Shown piece by piece: positions 28,471 through 37,448 of a stretch of DNA of 64,000 nt. Numbering within the stretch: position 1 is the stretch's first letter; each line of letters starts with the position of its first letter. The position numbers and the translations under genes were made by a program. Below the pieces are notes generated by a model. The model ran no database searches. It worked only from the letters and a program-made list of their open reading frames with translations, and was not told the DNA's origin. The stretch comes from Gimesia aquarii (lineage in GTDB: Bacteria > Planctomycetota > Planctomycetia > Planctomycetales > Planctomycetaceae), in the NCBI RefSeq assembly GCF_007748195.1, contig NZ_CP037920.1, positions 5,609,800 to 5,673,799 on the forward strand, written 5' to 3'.

Positions 28471-29499
28471 ATGAGAAGGAATTATCTCTCGTTTGGCCTG
28501 CGATACCGAGGATTTACTCTCATCGAGTTGCTCGTAGTGATCGCCATTATTGCAATCCTGATTGCTTTACTTTTGCCTGCCGTTCAACAAGCACGTGAAG
28601 CAGCACGTCGTTCGACCTGTAAAAACAATATGAAACAGTTAGGTCTCGCGTTACACAATTACCATGAGACTCATGGTACCTTCCCTCTGAATTACGACTT
28701 TTCACGAGCTCCCGGCCAGGTTGGCTGTGGTGTCTCCTGGATTTCTATGTCTCTTCCGTTTATGGATCAGGCCCCGATGTATAACCGAATGAACTTTAGT
28801 GATACCACGGATACCTCGGGTTCGCCTTCTACATACCCGGGTATGGATAGCGTCGCTAATGACCCTATTCGAATCACACCGATTCCTGTTTTGCTTTGTC
28901 CCAGTAATCCCCAGCCCAAACTGACAGCCTCTGCGATGCATTATGACTTTGGGGGCCAGGGTGGAAATTCCCGCTCACTCCAGGCGGCACGAACAGATTA
29001 TGTTGGCAGTATGGGTTTTGTTTGGACCGGCTGGAAAGATTGTGGAGATACAGGATCCAATGGGGCCCCCTGGGTCGATTCACAAAGAGATTTCAAGCAT
29101 AACGATCTCGGCCGTGTTGGTGGATTGTTTTGGTATCGCGGTTCCGCCACTATCAGCGACATTGTTGATGGCGCATCCAACACAATTGCACTCTACGAAA
29201 ACCATCATTGGAATTTCAGTAAGAAATTCCCTTCAGAAATCAATAAATCTGGTGCTTGGATGAGTCCTCTCGGAGCCATTGATACCCATACGTCGTCTAT
29301 CAATGCTGATCCTGAAGAGGTCGCCGGTGGTAACGGAGGTGATGATACCCGTTGCACGAACTGGAGCAGCACACACGTAGGCGGCGCTCACGGTTTGCTG
29401 ACAGATGGCGCAGTTCGATTTATCAGCGAAAACCTGGACCTGGGTGTAAATAGAGCATTAGTTACCAGATCTGGTGGTGAAACATTGGGAGAATTTTAA
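28471..29499 (+). CDS. DUF1559 prepilin-like protein
   Basis: The 342-residue protein has the prepilin-type signal [18 protein letters not shown], then [15 protein letters not shown] and the DUF1559 domain. It has the H-X9-DG motif in [24 protein letters not shown] lies ten bases before the ATG. It should be processed by a prepilin peptidase and exported. It follows a lipoprotein gene and ends at a strong terminator, so the two form a likely bicistronic unit. The biological role of the family is unknown. Confidence 0.92.
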   Translation: MRRNYLSFGLRYRGFTLIELLVVIAIIAILIALLLPAVQQAREAARRSTCKNNMKQLGLALHNYHETHGTFPLNYDFSRAPGQVGCGVSWISMSLPFMDQAPMYNRMNFSDTTDTSGSPSTYPGMDSVANDPIRITPIPVLLCPSNPQPKLTASAMHYDFGGQGGNSRSLQAARTDYVGSMGFVWTGWKDCGDTGSNGAPWVDSQRDFKHNDLGRVGGLFWYRGSATISDIVDGASNTIALYENHHWNFSKKFPSEINKSGAWMSPLGAIDTHTSSINADPEEVAGGNGGDDTRCTNWSSTHVGGAHGLLTDGAVRFISENLDLGVNRALVTRSGGETLGEF

Positions 29500-29530
29500 C
29501 CCACGAACTTTAATCTGTGTGTAATCATTG

Positions 29531-29565
29531 CCCTCCCATCAAGTTTGATGGGAGGGATTTTTTTC
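29531..29565 (+). terminator. Strong terminator after DUF1559
   Basis: CCCTCCCATCAA and TTGATGGGAGGG form a perfect 12-pair stem with a tight GT loop (which will open slightly), followed by ATTTTTTTT. It separates the DUF1559 unit from the CRTAC1-like gene and argues that the latter does not start at the GTG at 29517. Confidence 0.92.
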
Positions 29566-29588
29566 CGTTCGCCCCAAAGTTGAGACCA

Positions 29589-31436
29589 TTGTTTTCCTTT
29601 CATAGAACCAAGAAAATTTCGTTAGCTCCACTGCAGTACCATTTTTTTTTAGTTTTCTTAATCCCTTTGGTACTTTTGACTGTTGCCTGTGATCTGCAGG
29701 AAGCAGGTATGCCTGCGGATAAAACAACCACTGAGCAATCCCCTTCCCCTTCCAAACGTAGTTCAAAGTTCTCACTGGAATCTTATGAAGAGAAAACTGT
29801 AAATGAAAAAAAGCGAGACCATAACAACATTACAACACCTGCCTTTCGTGATGTGCATCTGCAGGCAGGAATTGAATTTGTCTATGAAAACGGTGCCAAA
29901 GGCGACCAACTTATGGTAGAAGCCATTGGAGGAGGTGCTGGCTGGCTGGATTATGATAACGATTCCTACATTGACGTCTATTGCATTCAAGGTGGAGACC
30001 CAACTAGCAAATCTAACCTCAATCATCTGGTAAGTAACCAGTTATTTCGTAACCAGGGCAATGGTGTATTTAAAAAAGTCGCTTCTGCTGCAGGAGCGAA
30101 TAATTCAAGGTATGGTCAAGGCGTATCCATTGCAGATTTCAATAACGATGGTTTTGATGATATTTACGTCACGAACGTCGGACAAAACGCTCTCTATCAA
30201 AATATGGGGGATGGTACCTTTGCCAATGTTTCTGAGACATCAGGGACGACAAATAATACAAACTGGAGTACCAGTGCTGCCTGGGGGGATTTGAATCAGG
30301 ATAGAAACCTGGACTTGTATGTCTGCAATTATGTCAAATACGATGTGCTGCACCCCAAAGATTGTACTGATAAGAATGGGGTGAAACGGACCTGCCATCC
30401 CAATGGAATGGAAGCGGAATATAATGAAGTTTACTTTAATTTGGGAAATGGTCATTTTGAAGCTGCCGACAAAAAGCTAGGTTTGCGCGCAGAAGAGGGA
30501 AAATCTCTGGGAGTGATCATTTCAGACCTGAATCGAGACCAGTCTCCAGATATTTATGTCGCCAATGATGTCACTCCCAATTTTCTATTCTTAAATCATG
30601 AAGGCCAGTTTTTTCATAATGCTGCCATCGAAAAAGGTTGTGCGATGAGTGGTGATGGGAACAACCAGGCAAGTATGGGAATTGCACATGGTGATTATGA
30701 CCACAATGGTTTTCTTGATCTTTATGTCACCCATTTCACAGACGATTCAAACACACTTTATGCAAATCTAGGGGAAGCTGGTTTTTATGATGTTACCAAA
30801 GCAACCAACTTACACCGTCCCACAATTTCTTCACTTGCTTTTGGAACGATCATGGCCGACTTCAACCATAACCGCCATATGAATCTCTTCATTGCAAATG
30901 GTCACATTGATCAACTCGAAGACCAGGGCTATGAATGGAAAATGGCAGCTCAACTTTTTTCTTATCAAGAGAATCAGTGGATAGACTGTAGTACTCAGGC
31001 AGGTCGTTATTTTGGTCTGAAACGAATTGGACGTGGAGTTGCTGCTGCAGATTATGATAACGATGGTGATCAGGATCTGATTGTGATTAACCAAAATGAT
31101 CCCGCGGCCCTGCTACAAAACAATTCAGAAAACAACCATTGGTTAAAAATCATGCTGACCGGAACAATCAGTAACCGCTCTGCCATTGGAACGAAAGTAG
31201 AGGTCTATCAAAATGATGAAACATTTTATCAGGAGCTTGTTGGTGGGAGTAGTTATTGTTCGAGTAACCAACGCGCCCTCTTTTTCGGATTCGGTATGGA
31301 AAATACAGATTGTACTGTAAAAATCATTTGGCCAGGCGGGCAAATCCAAACCTTGGATGAAGTCCATGTCGACCAGACTTTAAAGCTAATTGAACCGACA
31401 AAATCAAATTCAAGGACTGGCACGAAATTGTTGTAG
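29589..31436 (+). CDS. CRTAC1-like FG-GAP/UnbV protein (lipoprotein)
   Basis: The frame opens at GTG 29517 but that would run through the terminator, so a TTG at 29580 or 29589 is more likely; the exact start is uncertain. From 29589 the product is 615 residues. A signal peptide (FFLVFLIPLVLLTVAC) with a lipobox-like Cys is followed by FG-GAP/VCBS repeats with calcium-loop sequences such as DYDNDSYIDVY, DFNNDGFDDIYV, DLNQDRNLDLYV, DYDHNGFLDLYV and DYDNDGDQDLIV. A C-terminal ASPIC/UnbV domain carries GTKVEVYQND and VKIIWPGG. Such proteins are exported, bind calcium and probably mediate adhesion or assembly. The convergent cytochrome gene overlaps its end by 27 bases. Confidence 0.85.
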   Translation: MFSFHRTKKISLAPLQYHFFLVFLIPLVLLTVACDLQEAGMPADKTTTEQSPSPSKRSSKFSLESYEEKTVNEKKRDHNNITTPAFRDVHLQAGIEFVYENGAKGDQLMVEAIGGGAGWLDYDNDSYIDVYCIQGGDPTSKSNLNHLVSNQLFRNQGNGVFKKVASAAGANNSRYGQGVSIADFNNDGFDDIYVTNVGQNALYQNMGDGTFANVSETSGTTNNTNWSTSAAWGDLNQDRNLDLYVCNYVKYDVLHPKDCTDKNGVKRTCHPNGMEAEYNEVYFNLGNGHFEAADKKLGLRAEEGKSLGVIISDLNRDQSPDIYVANDVTPNFLFLNHEGQFFHNAAIEKGCAMSGDGNNQASMGIAHGDYDHNGFLDLYVTHFTDDSNTLYANLGEAGFYDVTKATNLHRPTISSLAFGTIMADFNHNRHMNLFIANGHIDQLEDQGYEWKMAAQLFSYQENQWIDCSTQAGRYFGLKRIGRGVAAADYDNDGDQDLIVINQNDPAALLQNNSENNHWLKIMLTGTISNRSAIGTKVEVYQNDETFYQELVGGSSYCSSNQRALFFGFGMENTDCTVKIIWPGGQIQTLDEVHVDQTLKLIEPTKSNSRTGTKLL

Positions 31437-33275
31437 TTTTTTCTGGTGTTGATTGCTCAGCTCTGTTTTGCCCATCTGTTGATAAACCTGTGCCAGCCAT
31501 CCATGTAGTTGCCAGGACGCAGGATTAATTTCCAGTCCTCGATGTGCATATTTGATCCCTTCTTCGAACTGATTCGTCAATCCGGACATATGAACCAAGC
31601 GCCCATAAACCTGCCCTCTCCAGGGATTGATTTCGATAAACCGCTTCGCATATCGAATACCCGCGGAATAATCTCCTTCTTCATGACAAATCGTCGTGAG
31701 CTTAAGCAGCGCAGATTCGGATCTTGGATTTAATTTCAGCGCAAGCTCGAAAAACGTTTTTGATTTCCCTTTATTTCCAATCAGGAAATACGCGATGCCG
31801 ATCTGAGTTATTAGCTCTTCATCAGAATCGTTTTCATTAAGTAAAGGCAATAATAATTCAAGTGCCTGTTGCGCGTACTGTAACTTATTTTTCGTTTCTG
31901 CCAGATAGATGTAAAAAAAGCCGCGTGCACGCTTCAGGTCATAGGCAGCATTCAAATCTTTGGGTTCTCGAAAGACTGAAAACAAATCTGATTGTGAAGT
32001 CTTTTGTACGTACCCTACTTTTTTGTTGCGAATGATGCGATGGTCCGTCAAGGATGTATGTGGGACGGATTTTGCCTGACGTTGTGGCATATGGCAGGAA
32101 ATACAGGACTCCTTTGCTTGATTCTGAGAATCTCTGGGACGAGAACATTCAGTCGTATTCTCACCGTGGCACTCCAGACATCTCTGCTCGTAGAAGGTAA
32201 CACGATCAGCCTCTGCTGGTATTAGATGAGGATCATGACAGGAGATACATCCCATACTACCCTGGCTCTTCTGATAGCATTGACTCTCGTGCATTTGTTC
32301 AACCTGACTGACTGCTTGTGTCTCTCCTTTTTCTGAGATCCGATCTCCCTGTTGAAAAACAATCCATATATCCTCAATCAAATCACCAGGGCGAAAGTCA
32401 AATTCAGTACGACCATAACGAAGGATTCGGCCTTCACCAGTAAGGTGACACTGATAACAGACTGCCTCTCTCGCTTCGGGAGTTAAATCAACAGGATTTA
32501 CAATGGGGTCCTGGCCTGACTTTTCTGCATTGCTGGAATGCCATTGAATATGTTTTTCTCCCGGTCCATGGCAACGCTCACAACCGATCGAAATATCTTG
32601 AAAAGGGACAGAATCGAATTCATCTTTGATTCCATCGGTTTTCGAAACTAAACCAATATGACATTGAATGCATCCGTCGATCAGCCGTCTTTCAAATTGT
32701 TTATGATGTCCCGGTTGATAACCTGGAGAAAGATCCCATGTCTGACTGCCGCTATACCAGGAAATGGGGGACATAAACAACAGGCCTTCGCGATTGATAG
32801 CATAAGATCTCCCGCGTTTTCCCGACCCAATTGCATAATCGACGCGTTCCTTTTTGTCATAGATCACTTCGTTTTCAGTCGTCAGTCTTTTTTCATGATG
32901 GAATATTTCTCCGCCTTCTTTGTCAATGACATATTCATGTGTCTCTGGAGATCTAAAACCAGGATTCAGGTCATAATCTTCCATAGTAAGTTCACCTGGA
33001 ACAGTCTGAGCAGAAAAGGACATCGGATGTGTTTGGTAGGTATTACAAACGTCTGCATGGCATTCCAAGCAGGCCTGACTCCCCTGATATCCCTCAGAGG
33101 GTGGCGAAGGGTGAACGGGATGTATGAAATCAGACTTTTGTTCCCGTTCATCTGCAGATCGATTGACGGTCTGATTCGACCGCTCATTGCGATCCGTTAA
33201 AAAATATTGGGCACAGATGACTGCTGTGATAAGACAGACAAGAGCAGTAATGACAAACCGTTTTGAAAAAGCCAT
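31410..33275 (-). CDS. Seven-haem c-type cytochrome with C-terminal TPRs
   Basis: The 621-residue protein has an N-terminal membrane anchor or signal (ITALVCLITAVICAQYF). Seven CxxCH haem sites follow, starting at Cys69 (CLECH), 202 (CIQCH), 232 (CERCH), 273 (CYQCH), 343 (CISCH), 366 (CLECH) and 391 (CISCH). From about residue 430 the protein is made of TPR helix pairs (NPRSESALLKLTTICHEEGD, NPASWQLHGWLAQVYQQMGK). The cytochrome part resembles cytochrome c-554/nitrite-reductase-like multihaem proteins. It should act in the periplasm in electron transfer, with TPRs docking a partner. The donor and acceptor are unknown. It converges on and slightly overlaps the CRTAC1-like gene. Confidence 0.88.
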   Translation of the reverse strand: MAFSKRFVITALVCLITAVICAQYFLTDRNERSNQTVNRSADEREQKSDFIHPVHPSPPSEGYQGSQACLECHADVCNTYQTHPMSFSAQTVPGELTMEDYDLNPGFRSPETHEYVIDKEGGEIFHHEKRLTTENEVIYDKKERVDYAIGSGKRGRSYAINREGLLFMSPISWYSGSQTWDLSPGYQPGHHKQFERRLIDGCIQCHIGLVSKTDGIKDEFDSVPFQDISIGCERCHGPGEKHIQWHSSNAEKSGQDPIVNPVDLTPEAREAVCYQCHLTGEGRILRYGRTEFDFRPGDLIEDIWIVFQQGDRISEKGETQAVSQVEQMHESQCYQKSQGSMGCISCHDPHLIPAEADRVTFYEQRCLECHGENTTECSRPRDSQNQAKESCISCHMPQRQAKSVPHTSLTDHRIIRNKKVGYVQKTSQSDLFSVFREPKDLNAAYDLKRARGFFYIYLAETKNKLQYAQQALELLLPLLNENDSDEELITQIGIAYFLIGNKGKSKTFFELALKLNPRSESALLKLTTICHEEGDYSAGIRYAKRFIEINPWRGQVYGRLVHMSGLTNQFEEGIKYAHRGLEINPASWQLHGWLAQVYQQMGKTELSNQHQKKLQQFRASP

Positions 33276-33659
33276 TTTTAATTTTTTCTTATTGCTCTTA
33301 ATTGAATACTCTGTCAGAGCTTCAATTTCAGGTTGTTCTCACTTAGATTACTTTAGATTTGAAGCACTCTCAGAATATCTTCATATTATACTAGACATCG
33401 AAAGCAGTTGTAATAATCCTTCAAGAAAATGCGTTTGATCTCTGATTCTTTAGTATCACATAATTTTAAAGAATCATCTTTCAGTTCTCAGTGACGTACA
33501 AATCAAATACGAAACGGTATACTTATTTTTTCAAAGACAGATTATCCTTCACGATCGACTTAATTTTTTTGTTCGGTTACCCGAGATTCAGGGACTCAGA
33601 AAACTCTCGGAGTCAATATCGGAGCCAGATAACCGGACTATAAACAGCGAGATCATTAA
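33276..33659. other. Divergent intergenic region upstream of cls
   Basis: No gene supported. The region separates the multihaem cytochrome (minus) from cls (plus) and carries promoters for both. Its last 90 bases hold a structured element, listed separately. The stretch 33440-33560 is AT-rich with no further signal I can assign. Confidence 0.5.
33571..33638 (+). promoter_or_regulatory. Possible structured leader RNA of cls
   Basis: GTTCGGTTA (33571-33579) pairs with TAACCGGAC (33630-33638) over nine positions with one G-U. Inside it CCGAGA (33581-33586) can pair with TCTCGG (33605-33610), or GACTC (33593-33597) with GAGTC (33610-33614); the two inner options conflict. The element ends 21 bases before the cls ATG. 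It could be a leader RNA or a protein-binding site. Pairing is seen in the sequence; a regulatory role is inference. Confidence 0.4.
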
Positions 33660-35129
33660 ATGCTTCATTATTTGTTATTGCATCCTTCAAATATCATCTT
33701 AATTTTCCACCCGCTACTTGCGATCGCAGTCTCGATTCGCGTCATCATGAAACGTCCTGCAACTGGTGTTGCATTGGCCTGGCTGGTGCTCATTGCAGCA
33801 GTGCCTTTCGGAGGCGTACTAATCTATTTACTGATTGGTGAGCACCGCATTGGCCGTGGTCGTACACGCGCTATCGAACGTCTTCGAACCGACTATCAAA
33901 AAATCGCAGACATCGCCATTCAAAAAGGTGCCACTGACGTCGACTGGTCTCGTCATGCATTCACAGCACGCGGCATGGACAAACTCGGCGAAACTATCAT
34001 GGGTAGTCGCACCGTCTGTGGGAGTGAATTACAACTGATTTCCGATACGCAAGTGATTTTAGAAAAGATCACAGAGGATGTAGATGCAGCACAGAAAAGC
34101 GTGCTGATGGAGTTTTATATCTGGAATGCAGGAGGACTGGCTGACCAGGTCATGGAGGCTGTCATTCGTGCTGCGCAGCGTGGAGTTTCCTGTCGTCTCC
34201 TGATTGATGCACTTGGTGCCCGTCCCTGGTGGAAGGGTAAACAACCTCAACAACTTCGGGAAGCTGGTGTTAAGCTCTTACCTGCCTTGCCCGTTGGCAT
34301 CTTCCGTACGTTCGTAGGACGCACCGACCTGCGAATTCACCGTAAAATTATCGTCATTGACGGTGAAGTCGCATGGACGGGAAGTGCCAATCTTGTAGAT
34401 CCACGCTTCTTCAAACAAGGGGCAGGAGTTGGACAGTGGGTTGACGCAATGGTCCGTCTGAAAGGGACGGTGGTCATTCCAATGGGGGCCATTATGATTG
34501 GTGACTGGATGCTCGAAACGGGAGAATCAATCAATGACATTGCTGAAGATGCAGGTCTTCACTTTGTCGATCCATATGGTCCAGCAGACGTCCAGGTTGT
34601 TCCCTCAGGTCCGGGTGAAAGTGGTGATGGGCTGCTGCAAATGTTACTGGCCCTGATTAATGCAGCGCAAGATGAGCTGGTGCTTACGACACCGTATCTG
34701 GTACCTGATGAATCGTTACTCAGAGCAATCATTGGGGCAGCGGGACGGGGGGTTAAAGTGCTGTTAATTGTCCCTGAGAAAGTAGACTCATTATTGACAC
34801 GCTACGCGAGTCGTTCTTACTTCGATGAACTACTCAGAGTCGGTGTAAAGATCTATCTTTATCAGGGAGGGTTATTACATACCAAATCAGTCATGGCAGA
34901 TGGAGCGATTTCGATGTTTGGTACCGCGAATCTTGATATGCGTAGTCTGTGGCTGAATTATGAAGTGTCACTCTTTGTCTACGAGCCAGAATTTGCGAAC
35001 GAATTACGTTCTTTGCAGCAAACCTATATTGATGATTCAAGACGGCTGGACTCAGCTGAATGGAAAACCAGATCGTTTAAAGAACGGTTATTAGAAAATA
35101 CCCTGCGGCTGGTGAGCCCCCTGCTGTAA
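33660..35129 (+). CDS. cls: Cardiolipin synthase
   Basis: The 489-residue protein starts with two membrane segments (residues about 3-22 and 32-55, with RPATGVALAWLVLIAAVPFGG). Two phospholipase-D HKD motifs follow: HRKIIVIDGEVAWTGSANL at about 225 and HTKSVMADGAISMFGTANL at about 405. It condenses two phosphatidylglycerol molecules to cardiolipin at the cytoplasmic membrane. Length and layout match bacterial ClsA. Ribosome site is weak (GCGAG). A possible structured leader lies upstream, and a small CCCTG/CAGGG hairpin with TTTT overlaps the stop codon. Confidence 0.93.
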   Translation: MLHYLLLHPSNIILIFHPLLAIAVSIRVIMKRPATGVALAWLVLIAAVPFGGVLIYLLIGEHRIGRGRTRAIERLRTDYQKIADIAIQKGATDVDWSRHAFTARGMDKLGETIMGSRTVCGSELQLISDTQVILEKITEDVDAAQKSVLMEFYIWNAGGLADQVMEAVIRAAQRGVSCRLLIDALGARPWWKGKQPQQLREAGVKLLPALPVGIFRTFVGRTDLRIHRKIIVIDGEVAWTGSANLVDPRFFKQGAGVGQWVDAMVRLKGTVVIPMGAIMIGDWMLETGESINDIAEDAGLHFVDPYGPADVQVVPSGPGESGDGLLQMLLALINAAQDELVLTTPYLVPDESLLRAIIGAAGRGVKVLLIVPEKVDSLLTRYASRSYFDELLRVGVKIYLYQGGLLHTKSVMADGAISMFGTANLDMRSLWLNYEVSLFVYEPEFANELRSLQQTYIDDSRRLDSAEWKTRSFKERLLENTLRLVSPLL

Positions 35130-35152
35130 AACAGGGTTTTGTTAGAATCCAT

Positions 35153-35203
35153 AAAAAAATTACGCGAACCATGCTTCTAATAAGAAGGGCATGCTTCGCG
35201 TAA
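35153..35203 (-). terminator. Terminator after rplT
   Basis: TTACGCGAA and TTCGCGTAA form a 9-pair outer stem (35160-35168 with 35195-35203), with further imperfect pairing inside. On the minus strand it is followed by a run of seven T. It lies about 30 bases after the rplT stop. Confidence 0.85.
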
Positions 35204-35234
35204 AATAGTTCAAGTCATATATTCAACAACAGGT

Positions 35235-35591
35235 TCAGGCTGCCAATGCTGCTTGAGCAGCTTTCACGATCTCATCAAATACCTGTGGCTGAGAAATGGC
35301 AAGCTCGCTAAGAGACTTCCGATTCAAAGTAATCCCTGCCTTCGTTAACCCATTGATGAACTGCGAATAATTGATACCTCGCTCACGACAGGCGGCAGTA
35401 ATTCGCGTAATCCAAAGCGCCCGAAATTCACGCTTTCTAACTCTACGGTCTCGATACGCATAAACACGAGATCGAATGACTGTTTCTTTTACAGTCCGCA
35501 ATAAGCTGCCACGACCGCCATAATTACCGCTTGCTTCTTTAAACAGACGCTTTTTTGCTCTTCGTCGAGCTGCACCTTTTCGAACTCTCAT
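35235..35591 (-). CDS. rplT: 50S ribosomal protein L20
   Basis: The 118-residue protein is canonical L20: basic N-terminus, [40 protein letters not shown] and [15 protein letters not shown]. It binds 23S rRNA early in large-subunit assembly. It follows rpmI by 78 bases on the same strand, and a terminator lies just after. In many bacteria L20 represses its own operon by binding the leader; whether it does so here is unknown. Confidence 0.97.
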   Translation of the reverse strand: MRVRKGAARRRAKKRLFKEASGNYGGRGSLLRTVKETVIRSRVYAYRDRRVRKREFRALWITRITAACRERGINYSQFINGLTKAGITLNRKSLSELAISQPQVFDEIVKAAQAALAA

Positions 35592-35669
35592 TATTACTTT
35601 CCAACCGAGAAGTTAAACACTTTGAATTTGTAAGGATTTATTTTTCACATCCAAGGGGCGTGAGCGAGA

Positions 35670-35870
35670 TTATGAACTGGGACGTAGGGCGTTCAGAATA
35701 ATCTTTGCTTCCGCTCCGGTCACAACTCCATCACCACGAAGTCTGATTTTTCGCTTGGGACTTTTTTTGCTCAGAATGTGACCGCGAAACGCTTTTCTGT
35801 GCTTAGCTTTACCAGAAGCAGTAATCTTAAACCGCTTCTTCATTCCTTTATGTGTCTTTTGCTTGGGCAT
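35670..35870 (-). CDS. rpmI: 50S ribosomal protein L35
   Basis: The 66-residue basic protein starts [20 protein letters not shown] and contains [26 protein letters not shown], the full L35 signature. It is the first gene of the rpmI-rplT pair. infC, which usually precedes rpmI, is absent; the upstream gene is fliM, 423 bases away. A hairpin lies 26 bases before the ATG and may be part of an autoregulatory leader. Confidence 0.97.
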   Translation of the reverse strand: MPKQKTHKGMKKRFKITASGKAKHRKAFRGHILSKKSPKRKIRLRGDGVVTGAEAKIILNALRPSS

Positions 35871-36293
35871 TTTTTTTCAATCTTCGTAAACGACTCAGAG
35901 ACAGTAAACCTGCCTCCCTGTGAAAACTGAGATTCAGATCGTAAATCTTTAAGTACAATAAATATATTCTCTTTAATCCAGCACATGAGACACATGCTGA
36001 CCAGAAGAGAAAACATATTCAAATCAACAGGTAAACCTGCTATTATTTTGAAAGTTGATCGAGCAGTATAATCAGCCAGGCTCTGTTTTTTCTACCGAAA
36101 CGGAGATAAAAACCGGTTTTACTTCAGAGAAAAAGATTCAAAACCAGCCAACATGCCATTTTTGAATCTCAAAATGCACATTCATCAACTTTTTGATTTT
36201 GTAAAGTCAACTCGTTATCTGTAAACGCAGTGAGAAGCCCGAGCAAAAGTAAACAAAAAAACAGTACCCAAGTTGCTCTAATTTATCAAAAGG
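35871..36293. other. Leader region of rpmI-rplT
   Basis: No gene supported between fliM and rpmI. On the minus strand CAGGGA-GG-CAG pairs with CTG-TCTCTG around GTTTA (35896-35920), a 9-pair hairpin with a two-base bulge about 26 bases before the rpmI start. A second, weaker stem (CAGCA with TGCTG) lies near 35978-35998. These could be part of a ribosomal-protein leader. The remainder is AT-rich, and no terminator for fliM is evident. Confidence 0.45.
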
Positions 36294-37367
36294 CTAGTCT
36301 GACTGGCTCGCCTCCAGAGGTAATCCCCCAGCTTTTTTGACTTTTTCTTCAATGATATCCTTGGGGACAGCCAACATTTTTTCGATGCTGACCGCTTTGT
36401 GACCTTTGTAAACTCCAGGATAAGCGGTAAAAACGGGAGAACCTTCTAATTCAACAGTCAAAGATTGTGAACTCCCTTTGTTACACATGATTACGTCGCC
36501 TACTGACAAATTTAAAATTTCTCCCGTTGTCAGTTTGCTATTATCTAAATCCACTTTCATGTGAATCTTTGATTGCGTCACACTTGTTTCCAAACTCAAC
36601 TGTTGTCTTAAGTCAGGAGTTTTTTTCTTATAGGCCGACCAAGTATCTGATGTCAACTTATTCGAAAGTGGTTCAATGGTATTAAAAGGGATACAAAGAT
36701 TAATAATCCCACGTGTATCCCCCATTGTGACTTCAAAAGAAATCAACACAATCACTTCGTTCGGAGGCACAATCTGGACTAATTGTGGATTACTTTCCAC
36801 TTGAGAAACTTTCAGTTTCCAATCACACAGGTTGCTCCAGGCAGATTCAATTCCTTCAATGGCCAGACCTGTGATACGTGATACGAGACGTATCTCAATT
36901 TCAGTCAACGGGCGATTGGGATATGATCCTTGTGAATTACCATTTCCCCCCAGAAGACGGTCGATGATCGGGAAAATAATCGAAGGACTGATATCTAAAA
37001 TGATATGTCCTTCAAGAGTTTCCGATTCCAGAAGATTAAAACAGGTTGGATTTTCAAGACTGAAAACGAATTCACTATATGTTAGCTGGTCAACACTAAT
37101 CAATTTGACTTCAATAATTGATCGCAGCATCCCACTGAGCGCCGCTCCAAATTCACGACTGAAGCTTTCATGCAGCGCACGAAAAGCCCGCATTTGTTCT
37201 TTACTGACACGTTCCGGGCGTTTGAAATCATAAATACTGATTTGGGAATTGAAGTCTGCATTACGAGTGGTAGGACGACTGGAACTCCCACCACCACTAC
37301 TACTGGCTGTAGGGTCCAAAGCCGACAATAACGACTCGACTTCATTTTGACTTAGTACATCTGCCAT
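36294..37367 (-). CDS. fliM: Flagellar motor switch protein FliM
   Basis: The 357-residue protein has the N-terminal CheY-P-binding motif [16 protein letters not shown]. The CheC-like middle domain (about 50-240) includes [20 protein letters not shown] and [10 protein letters not shown]-terminal SpoA/FliN-like domain (about 265-335) includes [22 protein letters not shown]. It forms the C-ring of the flagellar motor with FliG and FliN, controlling rotation direction. GGGAGG precedes the ATG. No other flagellar gene lies nearby: it sits between proA and rpmI. A short CTGATCT/AGATCAG hairpin lies between it and proA but has no T run. Confidence 0.95.
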   Translation of the reverse strand: MADVLSQNEVESLLSALDPTASSSGGGSSSRPTTRNADFNSQISIYDFKRPERVSKEQMRAFRALHESFSREFGAALSGMLRSIIEVKLISVDQLTYSEFVFSLENPTCFNLLESETLEGHIILDISPSIIFPIIDRLLGGNGNSQGSYPNRPLTEIEIRLVSRITGLAIEGIESAWSNLCDWKLKVSQVESNPQLVQIVPPNEVIVLISFEVTMGDTRGIINLCIPFNTIEPLSNKLTSDTWSAYKKKTPDLRQQLSLETSVTQSKIHMKVDLDNSKLTTGEILNLSVGDVIMCNKGSSQSLTVELEGSPVFTAYPGVYKGHKAVSIEKMLAVPKDIIEEKVKKAGGLPLEASQSD

Positions 37368-37448
37368 CCCTGGCCTCCCTTGGGAAACTACTTCTGATCT
37401 GGAAGATCAGCAGCAGACTATATTCACAATTGAATGATCCAATGCTTT

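Noticed and set aside
29517..29588. GTG start for the CRTAC1-like gene at 29517
   Set aside because: The segment contains the strong terminator of the upstream DUF1559 gene; a TTG after it puts the signal peptide at the N-terminus.
32658..33200. 180-codon plus-strand frame inside the multihaem cytochrome
   Set aside because: Antisense to a gene with seven haem motifs; its sequence has no domain.
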